Shown piece by piece: positions 11,516-21,416 of a stretch of DNA of 61,594 nt. The stretch comes from Perkinsus olseni (Eukaryota > Perkinsozoa > Perkinsida > Perkinsidae). Within the stretch, counting starts at the first letter, position 1, and each line of letters opens with the position of its first letter. The translations under genes and the position numbers were made by a program. The DNA lies in the NCBI GenBank assembly GCA_013115135.1, contig JABANP010000306.1, forward strand, positions 1-61,594, written 5' to 3'. A model generated the notes under the pieces. That model did no database searches. It was given only the letters and a program-made list of their open reading frames with translations, and had not been told where the DNA came from.

Positions 11516-14500
11516 GCTTGTTTCTTGGCGCCTCCGTCTGTACTCGACTCGACTAACTCGAGGCTTGGACCGCCGTCACGGCGGCGCCGTACCTCCTGCT
11601 CCGGGTCCCTGTGACTCGCCAGATCCCAACGTTCCCAGTGTTGTGCCAACACTCTCTGCACGTTGTGGGAACTTCCTTGGCGCCTTGTTATAGTCTGTTC
11701 TCCTGCAACTTCCCAGCTGACCACCACCTGTAGCGACAGGCCCGCCGGTTCAGTGCCTCCCGGGTGCACGACTGCTGTTGGAACACAACTTTTTTTTTCC
11801 ATCGCCGGCCTACACCCTCACCTCGGGAGGGTTTGTCAGCCGGGTTCGCTTCCGACTCTACCCGTGCGACAACGTGCCGTTGTGGTCCACCGCGATATCC
11901 TCCCTGTGGCCCACAGGCTGTGAGAGCCTCCCACAGGCTGTGGAAGTCTTTCACATCTGGCAGACTACGCGGTTCACATCCGCTATAGCAGCGGTTGCCG
12001 TCGGCTGCGGCGCGCCCGCCGCCGCCTCCCTCTTCGCCCCGACGTTCCCGGCGGACGCTTCCCGCCTTCCGGACTTGCGGTTCCCGGGTTCCCTCGCTTA
12101 GCCTTGAGCGCCTTATCGGCTGCTCGGTTTCTCGACGGGGATCCCGACAAGCCGTGGTTCTCTCCTTTCCTGATTACTCCACTACTACACGTCTGCTTCG
12201 GCCTAGTTGCTTCCTGAGGGAAGTTCCCTCTTAGAGGGACTGCTCCTTCCCGGGGCCCGCATAGTATCACCTTAGTACACGCCTCTACGCCTTTCGCGGC
12301 ACATCCTTCCTCTCTTGCGGTCTTGGGATCCCTTTGAGGGGGCATCGGCCGCATTAGCTCCGCTTGTTACTCTACTCACGTACACCTTCAGCGGCTTTGC
12401 CGCTATCTTGTCCCCGACCCCTCCCAGTGGGCTAGTGGGTAGCACCCTCTATCCGATTCGTGGCTACTAGCTGGCCTGCTCCTCGGCTCCCCTTCGCCGT
12501 TACCGCTTCTGCGTCGCGATGAGTCTGCTTCCTTACCCTGCGGGGATCAGTACCTACCATCGTCCAGCTCGTACGCCATAATCTGGCTCTCTGTCTTGCA
12601 TTTCTTCTGCTCTGGGACCGCCCAAGTGGTCACGTCACGGGCCTCACGTGGATCTGAGGTTCTCGAGGACCTGCCCCCTAGAGGTCTCGAGGCTCCTTTT
12701 GTCTTGCTCCTGTGACAGGCCGCCTCGCTCTCGTCGCGTACTCTTACTTCGGGCGGTCCGCCCGATCGCCACCCGGGTGGAACCGGGATCGACACTAGGA
12801 CATCTCCGGATTCACGGTTCCGAGTCACGTCACGACGACCCGTGCACTGTACACCCTCCGCGCCTGGCAAACATTACCCTAGTAGGGTTACCCTACCCTT
12901 ACGCCCGCATTGGCTGCACCGGCACATATCCGGCACTGCCCGGTCTGCTTTCCCGCTATCTTCGTGCGGACCAAGGGTTGACCGGGCTCTGTTTCCTCAA
13001 GTCTCTTGGGTTCGTCCTTCGCGCAGTTCGCATGGACCTTGGGTTTGCAGATTTGCAAGTCCACGCTGTGCCTACCCCAGAGTTGGTCCCTGTGTGTTCC
13101 GCAGTGTGGACAGCGCAGGTTTCCGCGATGGGCTGTTCGCTCGCTTCGAGTACCTGCGGCAGTCACTGCACACCGCGTCGGTCGGGCCGACTCGGTCCTT
13201 TCCGCGCCACCCCAGTCCGTTGCCCGGCAGTGGTTCGGATCGCCTGACGCAATTGGCCCGGCCATGTTGGCCCCACTGCACCTTGCACGGGTCAGGGCTC
13301 CCAGCTTAGGGATGACTCCCTGCTCTGCACCATGGCACCTGCGTGGACGGACTTCATCCTGTGCATGATGGCGTCCTGCTCAATGGAAGCTTCCACTGAT
13401 AGTGTCCTGCTCTTGCAGACTAGCGGAACGGCTTACTCATTCGCTCTCAGCCACAGAGCCAGAGGTAGGCTCCCGCTGGGTTCCCGCCCGCCCGCGAGTC
13501 GCGAAGGCGGTCGAGGAGGTGAACTCCTGGGGTAACTCCCGGCTCCGCTGCACTGTTCAGCCACCGCTGCTACTCTGTCGTCTGTAGCGCCTGCGCGGAC
13601 TGAGTCCGCCGGACTCATTCTCTCCTTACGTGACGCTAGTTGCGTCATGAGCTTCGGTGTCGTTATCTCCAGTGGCGACTCGCCACCATTTGTGTGTCCA
13701 CTTTATACGCGTGATTTGTGACAACTCCTTTGTCTCATACCACAGACTGTGGTCCACAGCCACCAGCTCTTGTGTCACACAGTTCGTGGAGTTACGTGCC
13801 CGTTCACGTCGTTTTGAGTCGTCTACTTCGCTCTCTGGTTTTTGTCCTCCACTCGGGTGACGCTTCCCGCGTAGACTCCGTTTCGTGCTCAGTGAGCACT
13901 GCTCACCCGACGGTACAGGGCGGGCGGATTACCGCTTGTGGGTACTGCACTGCCGCTACCCGAGCAGCCACCATTCTGCGGCGCAGGATCTGCGCTGCCG
14001 GGGCACCAACCCGGCATGCAGTTCATCGAGCATCAGGTGTTGCTCGGAGTCCCAGCCTCAGACGTGTCCGGGTTCTGCTTCCTTCTCTCTACAACCTTCC
14101 GGCGGCTGGTGTCGCTTCCCACGGGGAAGTTTCTCCTACCCTCTTCTCCGGCCACTGACTCGTGCTTCTTCGGCAGTAGGCACGGCCTTCACGAGGCCTT
14201 CCCGGAGATTCTTCCTCGGTGGGTGTCGGGGTTGTACTAGCACCTCCCGCATACGGCCTCCCGACCAGCTTCTCCTCGGGGCCCCCGAGTCGGAGGATAT
14301 CACAGCTGCTGTGCTTGCTGCACTCAGCGTCTCCGATCTCCTTCTACGTTCGTCTCACCCCACGCGGCGCTACGCTTGAAAGCGTCGCGCATACACCGTA
14401 TCCACGGCACAGCACTCGGTAAACACTCGTTAATCTCGCTAGTCAGGGGCTCCTCATTCCCATCGTGAGCGGAGTCGCTTGCGTGACACCATGCAGCGAC

Positions 14501-15059
14501 CATGCGGTGCTTTGTGCCGCAGTACTGCCAGGGCACCTCTGCGCTCGCCACTTGACTATGCTACAGTTCCGCAGCGGAACTTCCGCTTCTCGGCGCGACA
14601 TTTGCATCAACGCGCAACCTCACCAGTGACTGACTGGAGCCCCCAGTCAGTGTCTCCTCCAGTCTGGGGGCGACACTGATCCATCGCATTCCTGTGTATC
14701 CAGCAGCTTCGACACAGCTATGATTCACCTCAGCCTCAGGCGGCGGCGTTGCCCCATTCGGTTACTTTGGCCGTTACACCGGCACGACTCGTGCCGCACG
14801 AGTCCTGCAACGTAGTGGCCCTACCCTGTAGGACCTACAGCAGGTGTGCTTCACCCCGTGTGGAACTCGCGACGACGGGATTTCCATCACTCGCAGCATT
14901 TTCTGAGCATGCAGTGCTGAACCAGACCACATTATGTTTTTTTTTCGTCGGAGCTCCGGGGCGCACCACAATGTCTTCACCATCATTTGGTCACGTTCCG
15001 TCGTGTTCGTCCCCGTTCTATGTGCTTTCATGCTCACGATTGGGCAGTTGCGCTCGGTC

Positions 15060-15551
15060 AGACCGAGTCGGTCTCGACTCGATCGTAACTTTGGGGGATG
15101 GGTGGCGCGGCGGCTTCGAGTCCCTTCAACGTTGCTCTTAGCATAGGACTACTCGTGTTAATCTCATACCTCAGCAGCTCATGCGCCTTCTTCAACCCCA
15201 TCAGTGATGGGCCATCACGTACGTCTTAGCTGCCCCAGCGTTTCCTATGCTAGCAATCCAGCACTGGCTCTCCTGCAGATTGGCTGGCATCGGTGCCCGC
15301 ATCCTCTTGTCAGCTTTAGTCAACTCGACCGTGAACCTGACCCACGACCGCACCCCCACCGCGCACGTCTTCGCCGTGGCTGGGCGGATACTGCGCGCTG
15401 CGGCCGCCCACGCATCTTGCTTCAACCGTGCCACATCTTTGTCGCCCTCTCCTTTCCACAGCGGCACCGTGGGTTTAGCCCGCAGTGTTTCTTCTTCTCC
15501 CCAGTCTTGCCATTCTGCCAGTAACCAGCCTAGCGTTGGTGGCTCATTCAT
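15060..15551 (-). pseudogene. Tyrosine recombinase (N-terminal core-binding domain), decayed
   Basis: Minus-strand reading from 15,551 gives a SAM-like core-binding domain: ARSIRPATAKTCAVGVRSW, then a WI-SIGNAGAAKTY segment. It then shifts frame near 15,200 and continues as LKKAHELL...SSPMLRATLKGL. That is the usual helix pattern of the N-terminal half of phage-integrase-type recombinases (Cryptons, DIRS/Ngaro elements and related). A two-base excess near 15,205 breaks the frame, and an in-frame stop follows about 20 codons after the GL motif. I could not find the catalytic R...HxxR...Y half downstream. The domain would cut and rejoin DNA through a tyrosine. Here it is probably inactive. Confidence 0.5.
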
Positions 15552-15645
15552 CTCAATCTAACCTCGACTGCACAGCAGCCTCTTCCGCCCCCTACTACGA
15601 TGGGCATGGGAAGAGACCTCGTCGTCTCGAATCGATCTCAACGAT

Positions 15646-15751
15646 GGGGGTCGCCTGGTAGGAGTGTCTCCTCCCCGGCTGATCGATTCGCGACTTGTGC
15701 TCTTTTCCCATTGTATGTTACGCAAGGTCGCGGACGAAGAGCCGGGATTTT
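15646..15751 (+). repeat. Direct repeat R, copy 1 (about 105 bp)
   Basis: This sequence, from GGGGGTCGCCTGGTAGGAG to GAGCCGGGATTTT, recurs at 15,936-16,038 essentially unchanged. The two copies flank the intact 161-bp repeat. Confidence 0.9.
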
Positions 15752-15912
15752 AGTAATCGATACACTCCGTGTGTCGAAGGAAAATCCACGGTAGTCCGCC
15801 GCAGGAGACAATCGTGTGTATGCGTGCGGGGCGGTGTACGTCACCGAGCCGTTCATCGTGAGAGGTCAGCGTCTGGCACGGTAGTGCCGGGTGTCCTGTC
15901 GATGTTTTTGAC
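15751..15912 (+). repeat. Intact 161-bp repeat
   Basis: This is the uninterrupted version of the sequence found in two halves at 9,098-9,189 and 10,316-10,382. It sits between two 105-bp direct repeats, as if it had been inserted with a very long duplication of the target. Confidence 0.8.
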
Positions 15913-15935
15913 CCACCCGTCCCTCCCTCAAGGGG

Positions 15936-16038
15936 GGGTCGCCTGGTAGGAGTGTCTCCTCCCCGGCTGATCGATTCGCGACTTGTGCTCTTTTCCCATT
16001 GTATGTTACGCAAGGTCGCGGACGAAGAGCCGGGATTT
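15936..16038 (+). repeat. Direct repeat R, copy 2
   Basis: Second copy of the sequence at 15,646-15,751. It runs directly into the right internal inverted repeat. Confidence 0.9.
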
Positions 16039-16043
16039 TCGTG

Positions 16044-16152
16044 GGTAGGCAGTGAACGCCGGCATTTTTGTCAGTTCATAGGACGATCTGACAGAATTGT
16101 CGGCACCCTAAAACACTCTCCGGCACTTTCGTCATAGAGGTCCGGGTACTCC
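16044..16152 (-). repeat. Right internal inverted repeat
   Basis: This is the reverse-complement partner of 8,929-9,037, with the same three sub-motifs (GGCATTTTTGTCAG, CTGACAGAATTGTCGGC, GGCACTTTCGTCAT). The first ATG of gene A is about 120 bp downstream, so the repeat could also act as a promoter element. Confidence 0.8.
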
Positions 16153-16269
16153 TTCCTCCTTACCGTCTTCTGCTCTGGCTGCACACAAATCGATTTCGGC
16201 AGTCTAGTACGACTGTTGATATGGGAGCCGGTAGTCGGTGCACCAGTTTAGGTGGCTTTATATATACGG

Positions 16270-19200
16270 ATGTGCTATGCGACGCAGGGTCTGCGTGTTC
16301 CTACCAGTATTCGTACCTTCTCCTTTCGACTCATAATGTCTACCAATACGCTTCAGAGCTCGCCAGATTCCTCTGAGGCCCATGAGGAACACGAGGACAC
16401 GGTTCGAGACAAAGACCATGGAAAAGCACCGCCACCCGGTCACCGAGAGGCCGCCAAGCGATGTTCAATTGAAGTTGTGAAGAAGGTTAAGGCGAAACGG
16501 TGCTGCGAGAAGCGCTGCCTCGACAAGTTTGATACAGCTATCCTCCTATCTGAGCGAGAGAAGTATGCATATATCGAGGATGCGACAGCCAGGAGCAGAG
16601 GGGGTCGTATGGAGTATCTCTTTGAGTTCTGTCGAGACCATGGAATGCTGAGAAAGGAGAACTCCTCGACGGGAAAGTTTGTACCTACCCTATATGGACA
16701 CCCCGTATGCTGGGATTCTTTGGCCTGGTTTTTCGGCGTGAGTAAAACACGCATTAACGAGATCGCGAAGATGGCGAAGGAGAATATTAAACACGTTAAG
16801 CCTAGATATGAGATGTACTCCGTGCGCCAGCACGAGCTCAGCGGCCATGCTTTCGTATGCGACTTTCTTGGTCATGTCTTCCGCAGCATTGGAGAGTACC
16901 AGCCGGATACCTGCGCTCTAATACTTCCTTTCGCTACTAGGGTGCTACTTTGCCAATACTTGAGAGCCAAGTGGGAGGATCAGTACGACAAACCTTTTCC
17001 CAGTGATAGGACGATACGGAGGTACCTTCAGAGCGATAAAGCTATGTCTCACATATCGGTGGACGGTCCAGGGCCATTTGGGAACTGGCAGGGAAGCCAG
17101 AGTCTCCCTAAAGGCAGCAGATCACTGCCACAACCAGGTAGTACTCCGAGACTTGAACAGGCTGCTGATCAGCCCTCGATGATACTTCGTGTCGTCCTCC
17201 GCCGAACTCCGAGATTTGGAAAGTGCCCAGACTGCTGTGAGTCACAGCTAGCTCTATCACACAGCAGCTGTAAGGAGGACCGGCTCTTTTTGGCGCGTTA
17301 TAATCTACATTTGGACTCCATAAGGCGCCAAAGACTGGTTTATTACTCCTTGAAAGCCAAGGCGATAAGGGACCCTGATGAACTCCTCACCATCATTGCA
17401 GATGGGCCTGACCAGTATGTCACTCGCCTGCCCCACATGGGTCCAGCATGGGGTGGACGGTCTCCTAAGTTTGATGATTCGTGTTTGCCGAAGCTTAAGC
17501 TCGAGCTGGTGGTGTGCCACGGCAGACGGGGTCCCAACATCTTCCTCTTCGCTACACCACCGGACAAGAGCCATGTGAGCTTCTCACATGGCCATGCGTT
17601 TCTCGAACTTCCTTCATCTTAGGGAGCTAATATGGTGATAGAGTCCTTGGAGAGGACTTTCGCGCAATTGAGAGACACAGGAGGACTCCCTAGCGAGACG
17701 GGGCATGTTCATATTCAATTGGATAACCCTACAGGAGAAAACAAGAATCGGTGACTCGTTGCAGCTGCCAGCAATGGTCATTTCATCGGTTTTCTCTTTC
17801 AGATTTGTGTTCGGATATCTCGCTGAGTTGGTGTACGAAGGACTCCTGACCAGAGTGGACATCGGCTTTCTCCCCCCGAGCCATACCCACGAAGATGTGG
17901 ATATGCGGCACTCCCAGTACTGTCGCTATCTCGCCAATCACAAGTTTGTGAACGGCGAAGAAGTCTGTAAGCTGGTAGAGAAGTGCCTCAGCAGTTATGT
18001 CCCATCTGCCCCGCCTACGAAAAACATGCTTAAAAAGCAGAAGGTAAGACTTTTTGAGCATGCTCCTTGTAGGTCTGCGATGGCACTTGATGCCATTGCT
18101 CTTACAACTCATCACGGGGCCATTCTTTCTTTAGTTCTTGGACACCCCAATGGAGAGAGAGTTTCTCCGCCCTCAAGCATCTGTGATGTATCACACTCGG
18201 GAGTGGAAATTGCGATATAAAAAAGTCAGCAAGATAGTGGGTATAACGACAGCTTACGCATTCAGGGTAGGCTCAGGGCAGAACTACCTCATAGGCTGTG
18301 AACTTTCGAACCCAACGTGCAAGTGCAGTACACTTCGTTGAGGCCTTACTATGGTATACTCTTCAGTTGGAGAAGGACTCCTATTCAGGAGATGTTATTC
18401 TTCGGTTCAAGAAAACGATGGCGGACGAGGAGTACTCCGAACCGCAAGTAAGTTGAAATTCATAATGCGCATAGCTTAAGAGCAGCATTTGGTTTTCGGT
18501 CGGTCGTCACTTGACTCAAGTAGGTATTTGTCCCAGCTGGAGCATTCGACAACTTGGTGGAACCACCATCCGAGCAGCCTTGCACCGAAAGACACGATCA
18601 GAAAGCTGCTGAAGTTCCACAGAGACTGTCAGAAACATCGCCCTTGCTATGGCCGCCGGAAGGTGATCCCTCTATGCTACGCAATATCGTGCCGAATCGA
18701 TGTTTTTGTAGATGTTAAACACGCTATTGAGCTGCAGAGCGGCTCGTATTCCTTTCTGCCTCACGAAGATGCTTTAGAGAAGCTCCCACGCTTCGTTTTA
18801 CGACAGATTCCTCAAGCAGCAGGGCCCTTTTCGGATTCAAAGAGCCCTGGGAAGCTTTTGAGACCTAAAAAGAGACGAAGAGATGCTGAAGCATCCGTGC
18901 CTTCTTCACCATCGCTCAGCTTTGGCAGAGCAGAGACCGATAAGCGACAGATGCTCGAAGGCTCCACAATAGTCGGAGAGAGCATGAGCTTAGACCCCAA
19001 GAATCAAGCGATCTTTCGAGGCCTTGCTCATCGCCAGCTGAAGTACAACAAGCCTGCACACGTCCATATAAAACAACAAAATGAAGTTAGAGGATCTCTG
19101 AATTTCAAGAAGTACTCCGTATCCTCTGATGGAAGAAGATTGGCTATCTCTTCACTTTCGCAACTCCGCGTGGACGAACTCCCCAAGTCGGGTCGGTTTG

Positions 19201-19667
19201 CTTTCGTCAGAGTGGTCGGGGGCCTTCATGCACAAGCTGAGTCATGTCCTGCTATAGCCAGAGTCATTAAGGTACCCGATTGGGGCACGCTATCGGCTGA
19301 GGCCAGAGCTGACCAGGAAATTACTGTTCATTGGTACACGTTCGACGATAAACTCTTCGCTGACTACGGCATTGGTGCTGTCGGTCGAGGCATATGCCAG
19401 CCTATGGTACTGAGTAAATCGAGAAAAGGGGCCAAGACCCATTGGTGGATGGATAATATCGTCTTCGATACTCTATTGGCTTGGAACTTCGACCTTACTG
19501 GTTCCCGTCATGTGCCCAGAGCTGCCTTGGGATTCCTCAAGAGAGACCTCGGCCTGGATGTTAACCCAAACGCACAGGAGATCGAGGATAAACACGCTAA
19601 CTCGGTGCACTCTGAGTCTGATTCTGATGGAGCGCCGGCAGGGAAGATTCGCCGTCAGTGCAGGTGA
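16270..19667 (+). CDS. Gene A: DUF7869-type transposase/integrase-like protein
   Basis: Six exons can be joined without breaking frame: 16,270 (or ATG 16,336)-17,574, 17,623-17,750, 17,803-18,043, 18,135-18,266, 18,367-18,447 and 18,486-19,667. This gives about 1,000 aa from ATG 16,336. All introns are GT-AG and 38-100 nt. Features in order are a charged N-terminus, a FGKCPDC zinc-like motif before a helical stretch, IIADGPDQY, then (exon 2) HIQLDNPTGENKNR and (exon 3) FLPPSHTHEDVDM. A C-terminal module reads RFAFVRVV...ARVIKVPDW...ITVHWYTF. I recall these motifs from the domain called DUF7869, widespread in oomycetes, fungi and dinoflagellates. The three acidic sites match an RNase H-like DDE layout, so a transposase role is my inference. 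It diverges from gene B. Exact start and the last codons are uncertain. Confidence 0.75.
18005..18080. repeat. Inverted repeat across the exon 3/intron 3 border of gene A
   Basis: Bases 18,005-18,037 and the reverse complement of 18,050-18,080 share most positions, including a GCATGCTYAAAAAG core. The splice donor GTAAG lies in the loop. The same 40-bp arm occurs again at 477-516. Confidence 0.6.
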
Positions 19668-20242
19668 TAAACAGTGTTTATTAAACACGCTCGAGACTTC
19701 CAGCTCGTTCCGGAAGCACCTGAATGGCGTCAATCTGGTGCAACTCTATATGACCCTGATATTTGACGCAACTGGTGTCTGCTGTTGCTACTTTCAGTCA
19801 ACGTGATCGAATTAAAGCTTTGCTAACGCTACATCAAGATATTGATTTATATTATTCAGGAGTTGAATGTTTCATTTGGTTATCAACTTGCGTTAGCGTG
19901 CGAGCCACTTTAATCTGTGCGTCCCAGCCTAGGCTGGAGCGAGGCCCTATTCTACGGAATTTCCCGGAAATGTCGGCTGCGCGAATTTTAGTTGCGTCAA
20001 ATTTCAGAATTGCAAGATAGTAAGACTGCAAGATTGCACGATGGGGTCTGTTATTTCCGTTGATATTTCACGTCTCCCCGAAACGTCTTCGCTCCTTATT
20101 AGACTGTTTTTATATGGGTGCCATATTATGTAGTAGGTCACGTAGTTCGGTCGAATTGCTCTTCTCGTAGGATTTTCCGGTACTCCGAACCTCACTTGTG
20201 TGAACTCATGCCATTGATCAAAGTCGCCGATCTACCCTGTGA
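19668..20242. other. Spacer between genes A and C
   Basis: No supported gene. An ATG at 20,210 opens 18 codons before a stop and could be the first exon of gene C, joined through the acceptor TAG at 20,240-20,242, but no clear donor was found. Confidence 0.4.
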
Positions 20243-21370
20243 GGACCCTGCTAGGCTTCTCTGAGAGAAGTTCTCTCCGAGGCGTTTGACTGGCAGAGTT
20301 TCGCTTCGAATGCGGAAGACTTTGAAGGTATCGACCTTTGCGGCCCTACCGTGCTATCGCTGACAGGCTCACAAGATGAGACGCTCGACATAGAAGTGAG
20401 AAGAAAACGGCGGGAGACCGACCAACTACCGCTGACCAGGCAACCGCACCGTGCTAATGAGAGCCCACTGATGCATGACTCCGCCACACGCGAGAGATTC
20501 CACATGCATGATAATAGTCAGCTAGCGGAGACTGACTTTCCTGGACTCGCTACTGACTGTGTCCCCGTTATGCATATGGCCCAGACGAGGGAAGAACTCC
20601 GAAGATCTATAGTAGCCTACGGGGTACACATAAGGAATGTCCCCCAGAGTTTGGTGCTTGGGCGTGCCCTGGACTACTCCGACTGCACCTGCAGTGTCCT
20701 CATGGCAGCCATGACATGGCTGTCTATGGGAGTCCCTACTGTCTGAGTCAGCCTCCAACTAAGCTCATCGAGGAGGACTTCGCCGACGTTGATGCGATGA
20801 ACGACTACCGTGTGCCAGCAAAACCGACGCCGGCCATGAAGTCTGTGATTCGCGGGGGTACCCTCTGGGGTATGTTAGCCTCATGCCTGCTGTACCCCTG
20901 CTCTCGGGCTATTTACTGCACACTATGATCTATAGTTATACACATCTACCCCCAAGGGCACCGATTGAGGGAACTGACCAAAAATGGAGAACTCAGCAGT
21001 ATTTCGGAGTACTCCTTGTGGCAGGCATTGAGATGTTATGCGAAGCACAGCTCTTACAGACACTGCCACCACGCTCAAGAAAGAGCTCGTGAAGCCAACG
21101 TTGGGCAATCCAATTGTCACTATCCGATCCTCATCATACAAGATAGTGGACTCCGAGATCGTGAAGACATTGCCAGCATTTTGGAGACCGATGACATGGA
21201 GTCCTTTGATGAGGGGCTCCGTTACGTGATCCATCGTACGCAATGTTTTGTGAGGGAGCGGCAGTCGTTGGCGGCGGACGGATACGGAGGTTTAGGTCCG
21301 GTTGGTGGCATATATCTACCTAGACTTGGCCGCTTGGTGATATGGCAGAAATTTGCCTACCTCGATACTA

Positions 21371-21416
21371 CGAGAGGAGAGAATCCTTATCCTTGCGTCC
21401 TTTTCGAGAACACCTC
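21371..21416 (+). repeat. 46-bp target duplication, left copy
   Basis: These 46 bases, beginning CGAGAGGAGAGAATCC, are identical to 23,325-23,370. They lie in the coding sequence of gene C and flank a repeat-rich insertion. Confidence 0.9.

Larger units (their letters stand above)
10390..15059 (-). other. Pyrimidine-rich tract, possible decayed minus-strand gene
   Basis: Over more than 4 kb the plus strand is dominated by C and T. The minus strand is therefore purine-rich, as coding strands usually are. Minus-strand frames contain charged, protein-like stretches, for example one with CPHCG...CKP and CRICAG at 12,888-13,265 and a basic tail at 11,983-12,354. None forms a complete gene by eye, and GT-AG joins are too ambiguous to fix. 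It most likely encoded the rest of the recombinase gene that begins at 15,551. Confidence 0.35.
8929..16152. mobile_element. Nested 7.2 kb block bounded by 109-bp inverted repeats
   Basis: The block between genes B and A is framed by inverted repeats at 8,929-9,037 and 16,044-16,152. It is strongly pyrimidine-rich on the plus strand, full of direct repeats, and carries a tyrosine-recombinase-like N-terminus on the minus strand. Most plus-strand open frames here are low-complexity Pro/Leu/Ser shadows. It may be an independent transposon inserted in the spacer between divergent genes. Alternatively, the inverted repeats may be duplicated promoter elements of genes A and B, since each lies within about 160 bp of a gene start. 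Confidence 0.5.

Noticed and set aside
10428..14422. Long plus-strand open frames (up to about 200 codons) in the CT-rich block
   Set aside because: They are Pro/Leu/Ser/Arg low-complexity, overlap in all three frames and follow the direct repeats. Base composition explains the lack of stops.
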